Positions 1 through 8,182 of a stretch of DNA of 64,000 nt are shown piece after piece (the stretch's first letter is position 1; the number at the start of each line of letters is the position of its first letter). Both the position numbers and the translations under genes were made by a program. Source of the DNA: Chryseobacterium camelliae (GTDB lineage: Bacteria > Bacteroidota > Bacteroidia > Flavobacteriales > Weeksellaceae); the NCBI RefSeq assembly GCF_002770595.1, contig NZ_CP022986.1, forward strand, positions 2,170,001 through 2,234,000, in the 5' to 3' direction. Below the pieces are notes generated by a model. That model worked only from the letters and a program-made list of their open reading frames with translations, was not told where the DNA came from and did no database searches.

Positions 1-226
1 AGGAAAGTTTCCTGTTGATGCTTCTTTTGGAAATGTCTTTTTCGCTGAGCTCAACGATGAAGTTCCGGATGACTTTCTTGTTGACGGCTTTAAGGTCTTC
101 CGAAGACTCGGTTTCCAGGCAGAAACGGGAAAAGTCTTCCAGGTCTTTTTTATAGCTTGTAATCGTATGGGGAGAATACCTTTTTTCCAACTGCAGGTAT
201 TCTAAAAATTTATCCAGCATCATCAT
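1..226 (-). CDS. Tyrosine recombinase XerC/XerD family, 5' part only
   Basis: The reverse strand reads an N-terminal SAM-like core-binding domain: a start among three consecutive ATG codons (218-226), then LDKFLEYLQLEKRYSPHTI and a Tyr-Lys-Lys-Asp-Leu segment, typical of the housekeeping XerC/XerD recombinases that resolve chromosome dimers at dif. The catalytic C-terminal domain lies off the left edge, so only about 75 residues are visible. Its position beside rpsU is a common flavobacterial arrangement, which argues for the chromosomal Xer enzyme and not an integrase of the nearby insertions. XerC cannot be told from XerD with this fragment. Confidence 0.8.
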   Translation of the reverse strand, partial: MMMLDKFLEYLQLEKRYSPHTITSYKKDLEDFSRFCLETESSEDLKAVNKKVIRNFIVELSEKDISKRSINRKLS

Positions 227-302
227 GATATCAAAACAAAAAATTCACTCCTCAAATATAGTATTTAAGAAGTGAATTGATATGTGTTTAAGAAAATTTT
301 TC

Positions 303-500
303 TTAAGCCTGCTCCTCTTTGCTAAGCTCTCTTTGTTTGTGAGCCGCCTTTAATCTGGCTTGTCTCAAAGTTACAGAAGGTTTAACAAATTGCTGTCTTG
401 CTCTTAGCTGACGAACAGTTCCGGTTTTGTCAAATTTTCTTTTATATTTCTTTAATGCTCTATCGATGGATTCACCATCTTTTACAGGAATTATTAACAT
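303..500 (-). CDS. rpsU: 30S ribosomal protein S21
   Basis: A 65-residue, strongly basic protein starting MLIIPVKDGESIDRALKKYK, with the family's Arg/Lys-rich helices (KFDKTGTVRQLRARQ, then LRQARLKAAHKQRE). S21 binds the small subunit near the anti-Shine-Dalgarno end of 16S rRNA and acts in initiation. Length and start match the family. It is followed on the same strand, about 75 bases on, by the Xer recombinase gene, so the two may be co-transcribed. A good flavobacterial promoter lies just upstream. Confidence 0.95.
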   Translation of the reverse strand: MLIIPVKDGESIDRALKKYKRKFDKTGTVRQLRARQQFVKPSVTLRQARLKAAHKQRELSKEEQA

Positions 501-523
501 AGTTTACATCTCATTTTGGACTG

Positions 524-555
524 CAAAAATAATGCTTTTTTATATCATGGCCAAA
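524..555 (-). promoter_or_regulatory. Putative rpsU promoter (TTTG / TAnnTTTG)
   Basis: On the reverse strand a -7 box TATTTTTG (524-531) fits the Bacteroidota TAnnTTTG consensus, and a -33 TTTG (552-555) lies 20 bases upstream of it. Both are 24-55 bases before the rpsU start codon. Confidence 0.55.
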
Positions 556-759
556 TTATGTGAAAGAAAAAACACATTCTGTTGTAGGCAACTTAATGCA
601 TATAAGGTAAAAAAACCTTTTGATAAAGCTATTTCAGAACAATATATCCTTTATAAAAATGTTGAATATAAGTTTTACATTATCACACCTATTTAAATGC
701 TTCCGATCGTCTATTCTAAAAGCCATCATCCATATGAACGCTATTTAAACAAAATTCCG

Positions 760-767
760 TATCTTTG
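760..767 (+). promoter_or_regulatory. Putative ssrA promoter -7 box
   Basis: TATCTTTG matches the TAnnTTTG -7 consensus 17 bases before the mature tmRNA 5' end. No convincing -33 TTG is seen at the expected spacing, so this rests on the -7 box and its position. Confidence 0.45.
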
Positions 768-783
768 TAATCACTTTATTCAT

Positions 784-1182
784 GGGGTTGACTGGTTTCG
801 ACAGCAAGGTCAATGGGTAAGTAAGCATGCAGAGAACCGTAGCGCGATCTCTATAATCCCTTGCTACAAAATTTTAACTGGCAACGAAGAGTTCGCTCTT
901 GCAGCTTAATATCGAAGTATAGTAGATCAAGCGTTTTCCCGAAGATTTCAGTAGGGAAGCAAGATGTCCCACAAAAGCCCTGTTCTGCGGCGTTTGATTC
1001 TGGGATATAGGAATGCAGGAATAAGGCTTTAGATGCTTCGGCTAAAGCTCGAAAACCTTAGAAGATAAGCTGGAAGTTGGGTGTCTGCTCTCTGCCTCCA
1101 GTCGAAAACCAATAGCAGAATAAGCATGTAGAAATCTTATGTATTGCTTGTTTGGACGAGGGTTCGAATCCCTCCAACTCCA
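784..1182 (+). ncRNA. ssrA: tmRNA (transfer-messenger RNA)
   Basis: The 5' end has the conserved GGGGTTGACTGGTTTCGACA start of tmRNA, and its first seven bases pair with CAACTCC at 1175-1181 to form the acceptor stem. The T-arm reads GGTTCGAATCC at 1161-1171. The internal tag reading frame ends in GNEEFALAA followed by TAA at 907-909, a normal ALAA degradation tag for trans-translation. CCA does not appear to be encoded: the acceptor is followed by A then CTA. With SmpB it rescues stalled ribosomes and tags the product for proteolysis. Its 3' end is the apparent insertion site for the accessory genes that follow. Confidence 0.95.
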
Positions 1183-1186
1183 CTAA

Positions 1187-1223
1187 AAAAAAGAGAAAAT
1201 GTAATTTGCATTTTCTCTTTTTG
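1187..1223 (+). terminator. Rho-independent terminator of ssrA
   Basis: AAGAGAAAATG (1191-1201) pairs with CATTTTCTCTT (1209-1219) around a short loop and runs into a T-tract. A near-identical hairpin follows the degraded ssrA 3' copy at 3181. Confidence 0.8.
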
Positions 1224-1241
1224 TTTCTGAGATTACTCTCT

Positions 1242-1266
1242 TACCGCGAGCATCTCGCTCGTAACC
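1242..1266. repeat. Solo REP-like palindrome related to the inverted-repeat element
   Basis: GCGAGCATCTCGCTCGT is shared with the left terminus of the longer elements at 6110, 7240 and 11046, and is followed by a related AACCAAAT. The body of the element is missing here. It lies just downstream of the ssrA terminator. Confidence 0.5.
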
Positions 1267-1418
1267 AAATCAAGAAACTACTGCGGTATTAACCTTCCGG
1301 ATACTTACTAAAAAACAACACACATCACACCCTCAAAATCACTACTTTTACATTTTAATCAAACTTAAATTCCCGCTAAATCAGGATTTTGTACACACCT
1401 GAAATAAAACCCCGTAAA

Positions 1419-2231
1419 ATGCTTAACCCAAGGGATCAACATATACAACCGATAGCAGGGCTTCAGCCTTACATCCGTCATTTCGGAATGCTGGAGGATG
1501 ATATTCCGTGCGGTGAAACAAAGGCTTTTAAAATAATTGCTGACGGTTGTCCGGGACTAATTTTCCAGGAAAATACCAATAGTTTTTTAGATAACAACGG
1601 AAATAAGCTGCCACAGCTTTTTATACACGGTTTAACATCATCCAACTCGCAAAAAACAGCCACAGGAAAATACCGTAATATAGGTGTTTACTTCCAGCCG
1701 ACTGCCATAAAAGCCATTTTCGGCATTGATGCCCATGAACTGACAGATCGTTATCTTGATTTAAATGAGGTTATTAAAAATGACCTGGCGGACCAGCTTT
1801 TAAATGAGGATGAAACGGATAAGAGAATTGCCATCCTGTCTGACTTTCTTTTCCGTCAAATTGAAAAGAATAAATATCCTGAAAACAGGAAGTCTTCGTA
1901 TGCCGTTGCCAAAATAAATACGGATAACGATGATGGACTAGCTGCAATCCAGTCAGATTTAAACCTGTCGGAACGTTCTTTGGAAAGGATTTTTAAAACG
2001 GATATCGGTATTTCACCCAAATTATTTTTCCGGATCTGCCGCTTTCAGGCTGCTCTTGACGGTGTTCGTAGCCGGACATTCAATTCTTTGACGGAAATTG
2101 CTTACCAGCATTCCTACGCAGACCAGTCTCATTTCATTCGTGAGTTCAGGGAATTTACAGGTGCTACGCCAAAACAGTTTTTAGCCTGCGCAAATGAGCA
2201 GGAACTCAATTTCCCGGAATGGAAACTTTAG
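1419..2231 (+). CDS. AraC-family transcriptional regulator
   Basis: About 270 residues. The C-terminal third holds the two helix-turn-helix units of the AraC family: LSERSLERIFKTDIGISPK followed by an Arg-Phe-Gln helix, then LTEIAYQHSYADQSHF and REFTGATPKQFL. The N-terminal region, with an FxPTAIKAIFG-like stretch, resembles the DUF6597 ligand-sensing domain common in Bacteroidota regulators. The ATG at 1419 is chosen; an in-frame TTG at 1389 would add ten residues. The NmrA-like reductase gene follows in the same direction after 70 bases and is a plausible target. Both sit between two copies of the ssrA 3' end. Confidence 0.85.
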   Translation: MLNPRDQHIQPIAGLQPYIRHFGMLEDDIPCGETKAFKIIADGCPGLIFQENTNSFLDNNGNKLPQLFIHGLTSSNSQKTATGKYRNIGVYFQPTAIKAIFGIDAHELTDRYLDLNEVIKNDLADQLLNEDETDKRIAILSDFLFRQIEKNKYPENRKSSYAVAKINTDNDDGLAAIQSDLNLSERSLERIFKTDIGISPKLFFRICRFQAALDGVRSRTFNSLTEIAYQHSYADQSHFIREFREFTGATPKQFLACANEQELNFPEWKL

Positions 2232-2301
2232 CCTGTCGGTTTTGTTCTATTTTCCGTTTTTCCAGCCCGATACCTTTGGCCCTGTCATTAAAGATTAAAA
2301 A

Positions 2302-3171
2302 ATGCAGAACAAGAAAATTACCGTATTCGGTGCCACAGGAAAAATAGGTTCGGAACTGATGGCCCTTTTATCAGCGGCAGGCATTGAAACCATTGCCGTA
2401 AGCCGTAACCCCGACAAAGCCATCCGGCTGCCTTGTGTACAATGGGTACAGGCAGATATGTCTTCCCGGGAAAGCCTGCACAAAACCATGGAAAATACCG
2501 ACTCCGTCTTCCTTTTGTCGGGTCACAGTCCGGGTTTTTTGGAAGAACAATCCAACGTCATTTCCGTGGCCCGGGAGCTGGGCGTAAAGCATATCATAAA
2601 GCTGTCGTCAGCAGCGGCAGACAAAGATTCTCCCTTTTTAATTGCAAGGGTACACGGCGAAGTAGAAGAAATACTCAGGAATGTGGGTATTGCCCATACA
2701 CTTCTCCGCCCAACAGGGATGATGCAGAACTGGCTGGGAGAACTGGCACATTCCGTGAAAACGGAAGGTAAAATCTATGACGCTACCGGCGAGGGTAAGC
2801 GTGCGTATGTGGATATCCGGGATATTGCGGAAGTAGCGTTCCGTATACTCTTGCAGCCGGAGCCGCATGCCGGCCATTCCTATTTTTTAACAGGTGGAAC
2901 AGCGGTTAATTACGGTGAAGTAGCAGAAACCATCAGCCGCATAACCAACCAAAACGTTTCCTTTGTTTCCCTGAGCATAGAAGAGCTCCGGCAGCGGATG
3001 CAGCAACAAGGCAAACCTGAGTGGATCATCAATACCTTGCTGGCTTATACCCAATTGCAACGGGACGGCAAAACGGCAGCAGTAAGCACAGATGTGGAAA
3101 CCGTGTTGCATCAACCCGCCCGGACCATAAACGACTTTTTCAGGGATTATAAAAATGCCTTTCTGAAATAA
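2302..3171 (+). CDS. NmrA/SDR-family NAD(P)-binding oxidoreductase
   Basis: A 289-residue atypical short-chain dehydrogenase. The N-terminus ITVFGATGKIGSEL carries the GxxGxxG dinucleotide-binding motif, followed by acidic VQADMSS and KHIIKLSSAAA strands. LLRPTGMMQNW and YVDIRDIAEVA are typical of the NmrA-like / NAD(P)H-binding group, which includes quinone reductases and redox-sensing regulators. No classical YxxxK catalytic pair is evident in the usual place, so it may sense NAD(P) as much as reduce a substrate. It ends 10 bases before the second ssrA-3' copy and probably shares the cargo unit of the AraC regulator. GC is closer to core genes than the AT-rich genes beyond. Confidence 0.85.
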   Translation: MQNKKITVFGATGKIGSELMALLSAAGIETIAVSRNPDKAIRLPCVQWVQADMSSRESLHKTMENTDSVFLLSGHSPGFLEEQSNVISVARELGVKHIIKLSSAAADKDSPFLIARVHGEVEEILRNVGIAHTLLRPTGMMQNWLGELAHSVKTEGKIYDATGEGKRAYVDIRDIAEVAFRILLQPEPHAGHSYFLTGGTAVNYGEVAETISRITNQNVSFVSLSIEELRQRMQQQGKPEWIINTLLAYTQLQRDGKTAAVSTDVETVLHQPARTINDFFRDYKNAFLK

Positions 3172-3180
3172 ATGGCATTG

Positions 3181-3213
3181 TTCAGGCGAGGGTTTGAATC
3201 CCACTACTCCACT
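3181..3213 (+). repeat. Degraded second copy of the ssrA 3' end (att-like)
   Basis: GGCGAGGGTTTGAATCCC-ACTACTCCACT aligns with the tmRNA T-arm and acceptor at 1155-1184 (GACGAGGGTTCGAATCCCTCCAACTCCACT) with a few substitutions. It is followed by a copy of the ssrA terminator. This is the pattern left by integration at the 3' end of a tRNA-like gene. Confidence 0.75.
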
Positions 3214-3216
3214 GAA

Positions 3217-3253
3217 CAAAAAGAGAAAATGCAGTTTGCATTTTCTCTTTTTG
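3217..3253 (+). terminator. Duplicated ssrA-type terminator hairpin
   Basis: A perfect 17-bp stem (3217-3233 with 3237-3253) around a 3-base loop, ending in T-rich sequence. It has the same AAGAGAAAATG / CATTTTCTCTT core as the authentic ssrA terminator, so the duplication extends beyond the RNA itself. It would also end transcription from the NmrA-like gene. Confidence 0.8.
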
Positions 3254-3437
3254 TTTTCTCTGTTATGACTTAGCATATTTATTATAGAATGTATTGATAT
3301 GCAATGATTAATTATTGATTATATGAGTTATCAAATTAATTTAAAATAAAATTATAATACGTCAACCTTTGACGTTACTGGAATTTAGTTTTGTTTTTAG
3401 GAATATTTAAAAAGAATATTAATAATAAATAAAACTT

Positions 3438-5474
3438 ATGAAACAATTTGATGATGAATGGAGCGATGGCCTCTCGGAGTTCAAAGTCGTTTCCATAGAT
3501 GATTTAAACAATGGAATATTAGGGAAAGGAATAGACCCTTTTGAAGGGATAAGAACCAATAAAACATTTGATGAAATCTCCAATGAATATGCATTAAGTA
3601 CACCTTTTGGAAAAAAGAGCACCTTTTATAAACCTACTCCGGAAGACTATGATGCATTATCTAAAGATTTTTATATCGGCGGGATCAACTATGAACTTCT
3701 TGCAAAAGATTTAAAAGAAAAGTTAGGACTAATAAATAACTTCTTGTTTGAGCCAGAAAAGTATTTATTGGAAGATAAAACCATTTATGCTGGCTCATCT
3801 TCATTTGGCACTCCTGTATTCAGTAGGATTAAAAATAACAAACCCTTTGTATATAAAAAGAATGATACAGAAATACAGGCTATTTTCGATTTATCCAAAC
3901 TGAATACCAGAAAGAATGTATTGAGTAACTTTTACAATTTTGGGATTTATTTTGACAACTACAAAGTAATATATAATCTTAACTTTATCTATAAAGACGG
4001 AGAAGATAAAAAATTTCAAGATACAGAAACTAAACAAACATCTAATCCTGCCGACTTTAAGTTAAATGATGAATATATAGCTATTAAATTATTTACATCA
4101 AACGTTGACACATTTGTAGAGTTTTTAAGAATTGTTAAAGGAAATTCTAATGCAGAGTCAGTAAAAAAATCGATAATTAGATATTATCAATATTTCTTTG
4201 CAACCGCCAAAGGCAATCCTGATATTATTGACGGTTTATATGAAAATATTCCTGATTTTGTTTTAGAAACTCTTACCGATGAAATGCTTTGGAAAGATTT
4301 TGTTTCTCTTTCTGAAAAAGCTATTGATACATCTGATACTAATGAAAACCGTTCAGTCATTAATCTGCTGAAAGGTGTAAAAAATGCAAATTGGTGGTTC
4401 AATCAAATTAACCATAATCCTAACTCTGTCCGCAAAGTTTTTGAAAAAGTCAGCAATAGATATATTGAAGAATTAATAGTAGCTTTTTCAAGAATTGGTT
4501 TAAAAAACTGGACGAATAAAGAACTTGAGCAGGCTTGGAAATTTGATCTTGACTATGAAAAATATAAACCTTCTGATGGAGTTAATGATCCATATATAAG
4601 ATATACTGGTTTTGCTTATTATTTAGAAAAAGAGAGAAAATATAAAATAGGTACTGCTCTATTTGGATATGATGATGCTTCTATCATAATGCCATATAAT
4701 GAGAAAGAAATTGGCCCACATGAGCTACAATTGCCATTTGTTCCAATGAAACTAGTTTTAAATGAAGGAGAGGTTACCTATATCCCATGCTTTGTTGCCG
4801 AATATTTTACTAATAACAAAATAGACGAAGAATTTTGGATAATTCTTAATAACATTGCTTCAGGGCTGCTACCAGAAGTAGGAGCTGGAATTGCAAGAGG
4901 TACAGCTATTTTATCAAGGATTTTAAGTGGTAGAAAAATAAAAACTGTAGAAGAACTCATAGAATTCTTAGGAAAAGTAGATCAGAATGTAATGGCAGAA
5001 GATTTGGAGAAAGTAGGAATACAAGCACTTTTCAGAGGAACAACAAGAAGTGTAAATGGAGAACTCTTTACAGGAAATATTAATTCAATAGAATATGGAG
5101 CTTCAACTTCTACAGACCCGATTAGAGCAGTGATCTTCGGGATAGAATCCTCATCTAAGCCAGGAACAAAAGGAGTTTTGCAGGTGTATGTACCAAACGA
5201 TTTAAAAGGTTTAAATTTACAATCAGCAAATCAGTACAGATTTGATTTAGAATTGGAAGTCATTGTCAACACTTCACCAGAAAACTTATCTAATTTTGCT
5301 ATTAAAGAAGTTGCTATTGAAAATGCAAGGAAATTATTAAATGAATTGTATGGATTAGATATTCCTGCTAAAATCACCAAAGATGGATTTCCAAATAGTT
5401 TATTTTTGTTAGAAAACACAAAAAAATTAACCCCAAAAGAAGCATTAGAATTTTATAAAAAAGCGATTAAATAA
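3438..5474 (+). CDS. Large protein with C-terminal ADP-ribosyltransferase-like toxin domain
   Basis: 678 residues, AT-rich, no signal peptide. The last ~150 residues show the three landmarks of R-S-E ADP-ribosyltransferases in order: Arg533 in ALFRGTT, the Ser-Thr-Ser strand at 556-558 (GASTSTDP), and an E-x-E at 605-607 (DLELEV) followed by a short ARTT-like loop. A hydrophobic Gly/Ala-rich stretch (~473-495, ASGLLPEVGAGIARGTAIL) precedes it, as in pre-toxin linkers. Residues 1-470 are not recognised; they could be a trafficking domain for a type VI or other contractile injection system. The next gene, 14 bases on, is a good candidate for immunity. The ART call is by motif only; the transferred target is unknown. 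Confidence 0.65.
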   Translation: MKQFDDEWSDGLSEFKVVSIDDLNNGILGKGIDPFEGIRTNKTFDEISNEYALSTPFGKKSTFYKPTPEDYDALSKDFYIGGINYELLAKDLKEKLGLINNFLFEPEKYLLEDKTIYAGSSSFGTPVFSRIKNNKPFVYKKNDTEIQAIFDLSKLNTRKNVLSNFYNFGIYFDNYKVIYNLNFIYKDGEDKKFQDTETKQTSNPADFKLNDEYIAIKLFTSNVDTFVEFLRIVKGNSNAESVKKSIIRYYQYFFATAKGNPDIIDGLYENIPDFVLETLTDEMLWKDFVSLSEKAIDTSDTNENRSVINLLKGVKNANWWFNQINHNPNSVRKVFEKVSNRYIEELIVAFSRIGLKNWTNKELEQAWKFDLDYEKYKPSDGVNDPYIRYTGFAYYLEKERKYKIGTALFGYDDASIIMPYNEKEIGPHELQLPFVPMKLVLNEGEVTYIPCFVAEYFTNNKIDEEFWIILNNIASGLLPEVGAGIARGTAILSRILSGRKIKTVEELIEFLGKVDQNVMAEDLEKVGIQALFRGTTRSVNGELFTGNINSIEYGASTSTDPIRAVIFGIESSSKPGTKGVLQVYVPNDLKGLNLQSANQYRFDLELEVIVNTSPENLSNFAIKEVAIENARKLLNELYGLDIPAKITKDGFPNSLFLLENTKKLTPKEALEFYKKAIK

Positions 5475-5488
5475 AAACTTAAATTAAT

Positions 5489-5956
5489 ATGGCAGCAATT
5501 ACAAATAATTTATACGACAATATTCGTGAAGATTTTATTAATAAATATCCATTCCTTGCATTTCATAGAATGTATTCTAACAATGATATTTCTAAATATG
5601 AATTAAATCCTATAGATAGAAATTCTTCTATATATGTGGAGAATTACAGCAATGATAATGATATAATTTTAGGAACAAAATACAATGTTATTTATAACAG
5701 AAAAGAACCTAAAAATTATCAAAAAATAGATTGTGAAATAGATTTTGTCTCATTAAAAAAGAATGATAATATAGGAATTATCCCAAAAGGTTATGGAGGA
5801 TGTATTCGTTTGAAATTTAAGGATCAAGTTCCAGATATGACAAAATTGTTAGTTCAAGATAAAAATGAGAATTACAATGATACTAATAATGATATTTTAT
5901 ACTTAACCACTCAAGAAGTAATGAATAAAATATTAGAAGAATTGCAAAAAGTATAA
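5489..5956 (+). CDS. Hypothetical protein, probable immunity protein for the ART-like toxin
   Basis: 155 residues, cytoplasmic by appearance (no signal peptide or membrane segment), acidic and Asn-rich, starting MAAITNNLYDNIREDFINKY. No family is recognised. It starts 14 bases after the toxin stop and ends before a terminator, so the two form a transcription unit. Small cytoplasmic proteins placed directly after polymorphic toxins usually neutralise them; that role is inference from position only. It shares the low GC of the toxin gene. Confidence 0.55.
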   Translation: MAAITNNLYDNIREDFINKYPFLAFHRMYSNNDISKYELNPIDRNSSIYVENYSNDNDIILGTKYNVIYNRKEPKNYQKIDCEIDFVSLKKNDNIGIIPKGYGGCIRLKFKDQVPDMTKLLVQDKNENYNDTNNDILYLTTQEVMNKILEELQKV

Positions 5957-5970
5957 ATTACTCAAATATA

Positions 5971-6003
5971 AAAAAGGCTGTCTTAAAGACAGTCTATTTT
6001 TAT
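5971..6003 (+). terminator. Terminator after the toxin/immunity pair
   Basis: CTGTCTTAAAGACAG forms a short hairpin with a 3-base loop, flanked by A-rich sequence on the left and TATTTTTATTTCTT on the right, 15 bases after the stop codon at 5956. Confidence 0.65.
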
Positions 6004-6109
6004 TTCTTAAAGCAGCAGTTAACATCCTATTTAATTTTGAGATATAACAAGTATTAGGTTAATATTGTTTTTCTGTTTTTAAGGCTAGGTCATTTACACT
6101 AATAGGTTT

Positions 6110-6234
6110 CCCCTGCTGGCGCGAGCATCTCGCTAGTGCCAAAATAAAAGCTAACGCTTTTGAGCATCTTTCATTGATTTGGATACCTACTATTATATCT
6201 AATAAATATGAGCGTGACGTGCCCTCAGCGAAGG
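6110..6234. mobile_element. Non-autonomous inverted-repeat element, copy A (degraded right end)
   Basis: Begins CCCCTGCTGGCGCGAGCATC and shares the internal stretch CTAACGCTTTTGAGCATCTTTC with copies B (7240) and C (11046). Its right end is shortened and altered: GAGCGTGACGTGCCCTCAGCG replaces the longer AATGTGCACGAGCGTGACGC terminus of the others. It encodes no protein and fills most of the gap between the immunity gene and the GLPGLI gene. Confidence 0.7.
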
Positions 6235-6379
6235 AGGCACAATACAATAATCTACAAGACAATAGAAGATTGAACACCCAAAATAGAATCTATAAAAATG
6301 CAGCTAAACTCTAACTGAACTTTTTATCTGTATTGTGAATAAAATTAATTAAGTTTATCATCAATATATACATTCAAAG

Positions 6380-7201
6380 ATGATTAGAAATATAAAAAAC
6401 CATTTGCTTTTATTTGTGATGATATCGTGCCATCTTTTAGGGCAAAAATCAAGCTTTATATATGAGTTAAAATACAAGCCCCATACTGACAGCATAAGAC
6501 TTGATACCATTACGTATTATCTGGATAGAGATAAAGACGTATCATTGTTTCGTTCTGCAATGTTCCGGAAATCAGATTCATTAGCGGTTAAAAGAGGATA
6601 CCCTAATGGGTTTGATACTGAATTTAATAATAAGCAACTGTATGTGAAAAAGGACGCCAAAGAAAATACTGTTTTAAAGTATGTTTTCATTCCTATAGCC
6701 TATTCAACCTTTGCTATAAAAATAAATGAAAAGCTTGAATGGAAAATATTACCGGAAAAACAAACAATTGGAAAATATCTTTGTCAAAAGGCAGAAGGAT
6801 CTTATGGCGGAAGGATCTGGAATGCATGGTTCACCTCCGAAGTTCCAATTTCCGATGGGCCATATATTTTTAATGGCTTACCTGGATTAATCATAAAAAT
6901 AACAGATGATCAGGGAGATTATGATTTTGAATTGGTACAAATCAAAGATTTCAAATGGAAAGAATTATATCCGGCAAAATATCAGAAGTTGATTTCTTGG
7001 GAGGATTTCCAGAAAATACAGACCGATTTTTATAACAATCCTTTATCTACGCTTAAAAAAGGAGATATTTTAAATGAGGATGCTTCCGGAAATCTTTCCG
7101 AAGCAAACCACAGAGATGTAAAAGAGTCTATCAGAAAAAATATTAGGAGTAAAAATAATCCCATAGAGTTAAATTATAAAGTAGATTTTAAAACCAATTA
7201 A
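6380..7201 (+). CDS. GLPGLI family protein
   Basis: 273 residues with an N-terminal hydrophobic signal (LLLFVMISCHLLGQ), so probably exported to the periplasm or outer membrane. The eponymous motif FNGLPGLIIKI is present near residue 175, in the usual setting of this Bacteroidota-specific family (IWNAWFTSEVPISDGPYIF before it). Members are often encoded in many copies per genome and their function is unknown. It lies between inverted-repeat copies A and B and within the second ssrA-3'-bounded segment. Confidence 0.85.
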   Translation: MIRNIKNHLLLFVMISCHLLGQKSSFIYELKYKPHTDSIRLDTITYYLDRDKDVSLFRSAMFRKSDSLAVKRGYPNGFDTEFNNKQLYVKKDAKENTVLKYVFIPIAYSTFAIKINEKLEWKILPEKQTIGKYLCQKAEGSYGGRIWNAWFTSEVPISDGPYIFNGLPGLIIKITDDQGDYDFELVQIKDFKWKELYPAKYQKLISWEDFQKIQTDFYNNPLSTLKKGDILNEDASGNLSEANHRDVKESIRKNIRSKNNPIELNYKVDFKTN

Positions 7202-7239
7202 TAATATAATCTGTAATCTATTTTTATTGATTTTGAAAT

Positions 7240-7387
7240 CCCCCTGCTGGCGCGAGCATCATGCTCGTGCCAAAAATAAAGGCTAACGCTTTTGAGCATC
7301 TTTCATTTATTTGGACACCTATTATTAGATCAGATAAATATGAGCGTAAAATAATGTGCACGAGCGTGACGCTCGCGCCAGCGAGGG
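7240..7387. mobile_element. Non-autonomous inverted-repeat element, copy B
   Basis: 148 bp, with termini CCCCCTGCTGGCGCGAGCAT and its near-complement ATGTGCACGAGCGTGACGCT followed by CGCGCCAGCGAGGG. Each terminus is itself a small palindrome (GCGAGC..GCTCG), so the element resembles a REP pair/BIME or a MITE. Its right end directly abuts the third ssrA-3' copy. Confidence 0.75.
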
Positions 7388-7421
7388 TTGGACAAGGGTT
7401 CAAACCTCCAACTCCACTTTA
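7388..7421 (+). repeat. Third copy of the ssrA 3' end (att-like)
   Basis: TTGGACAAGGGTTCAAACCT then CCAACTCCACTTTA. It matches the tmRNA T-arm and acceptor at 1152-1185 closely, including the exact CCTCCAACTCCACT. Unlike the copy at 3181 it is not followed by the terminator hairpin. It would be the far boundary of the segment holding the toxin and GLPGLI genes. Confidence 0.75.
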
Positions 7422-7594
7422 ATGAAATTTTTTAAAATCTAAAATTCTTTATATCAAAATATAGAAGGTTTTTTAATGGTTAATTTCATTGTAACATCTC
7501 ATTAAATATCATGTTGTGATAACAACCAGATATTATATTTTGTCATAAATACTTTGGTCATAATTATTCATTATGTAATTATAAGGATTATCTC

Positions 7595-7602
7595 TATATT
7601 TG
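7595..7602 (+). promoter_or_regulatory. Putative -7 box for the DUF6932 operon
   Basis: TATATTTG matches TAnnTTTG, 28 bases before the start codon at 7631. No clear -33 TTG is present at standard spacing. Confidence 0.4.
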
Positions 7603-7630
7603 ATAAAAACAAATAACCTTAAAATCAGTT

Positions 7631-8182
7631 ATGCCAATTCCTAATTTTGATCATAATAATGTAATACCACCACATTTGGGAGATCCGTCAAACAGAAGCG
7701 ATGTTTCTCCTTTTGAGTGTACAACACTTGAATTATGTCAAAAATTCAGTACTTCAAGAAAAAGAATTGAGATTTTACAAAAATTTTTAGACTTTCGAAA
7801 TAGGACCATTAATAGTGGTGTTAAGGTTGGCTTTCAATGGTTAGATGGAAGTTTTTTAGAAAACATTGAAGAATCTGAAGGTCGAAATCCAAATGATTTA
7901 GACGTAATTACCTTTTATGGTGGACTAACACTGACTGATCAATTTATGGCAAAGAAGTATTTTCCAGAATTCTTCAGCCCTAAGATGGCAAGAGATAAAT
8001 TCTTAGTTGATCATTATGCCATCGACTTTAGTTTTGATCCTGACGTTACTATAGAACAGACAAGATACTGGTTACAGTTGTTTACTCACAAGAGGAATGG
8101 AATTTGGAAGGGAATGTTAAAAGTCCCTTTAAATAGTTTGAAAGATGATGAAAATGCATTAAACTACTTAAAGTCACTCTGA
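7631..8182 (+). CDS. DUF6932-type nucleotidyltransferase-fold protein
   Basis: 183 residues. The sequence WLDGSFLENI (Gly73-Ser74) followed by NPNDLDVITF (Asp89, Asp91) is the Gly-Ser..Asp-x-Asp metal site of the polymerase-beta nucleotidyltransferase superfamily, and Asp127 or Asp132 (VDHYAIDFSF) can supply the third carboxylate. The N-terminus IPPHLGDP and the segment SRKRIEILQKF fit DUF6932. Such stand-alone nucleotidyltransferases act in toxin-antitoxin and antiphage modules, but no substrate is known here. Its stop overlaps the start of the next gene by one base (TGATG), so the two are translationally coupled. Confidence 0.75.
   Translation: MPIPNFDHNNVIPPHLGDPSNRSDVSPFECTTLELCQKFSTSRKRIEILQKFLDFRNRTINSGVKVGFQWLDGSFLENIEESEGRNPNDLDVITFYGGLTLTDQFMAKKYFPEFFSPKMARDKFLVDHYAIDFSFDPDVTIEQTRYWLQLFTHKRNGIWKGMLKVPLNSLKDDENALNYLKSL

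Noticed and set aside
697..909. Reading frame of 70 residues across the ssrA region
   Set aside because: It is the tmRNA tag frame read from an upstream ATG; the RNA structure and the ALAA tag explain it.
3181..3213. A second tRNA or tmRNA gene
   Set aside because: Only the T-arm and acceptor 3' strand are present; no 5' half exists upstream, so it is a fragment and not a functional RNA gene.
6059..6277. Reverse reading frame of 72 residues
   Set aside because: It runs through inverted-repeat copy A and has no protein-like composition.
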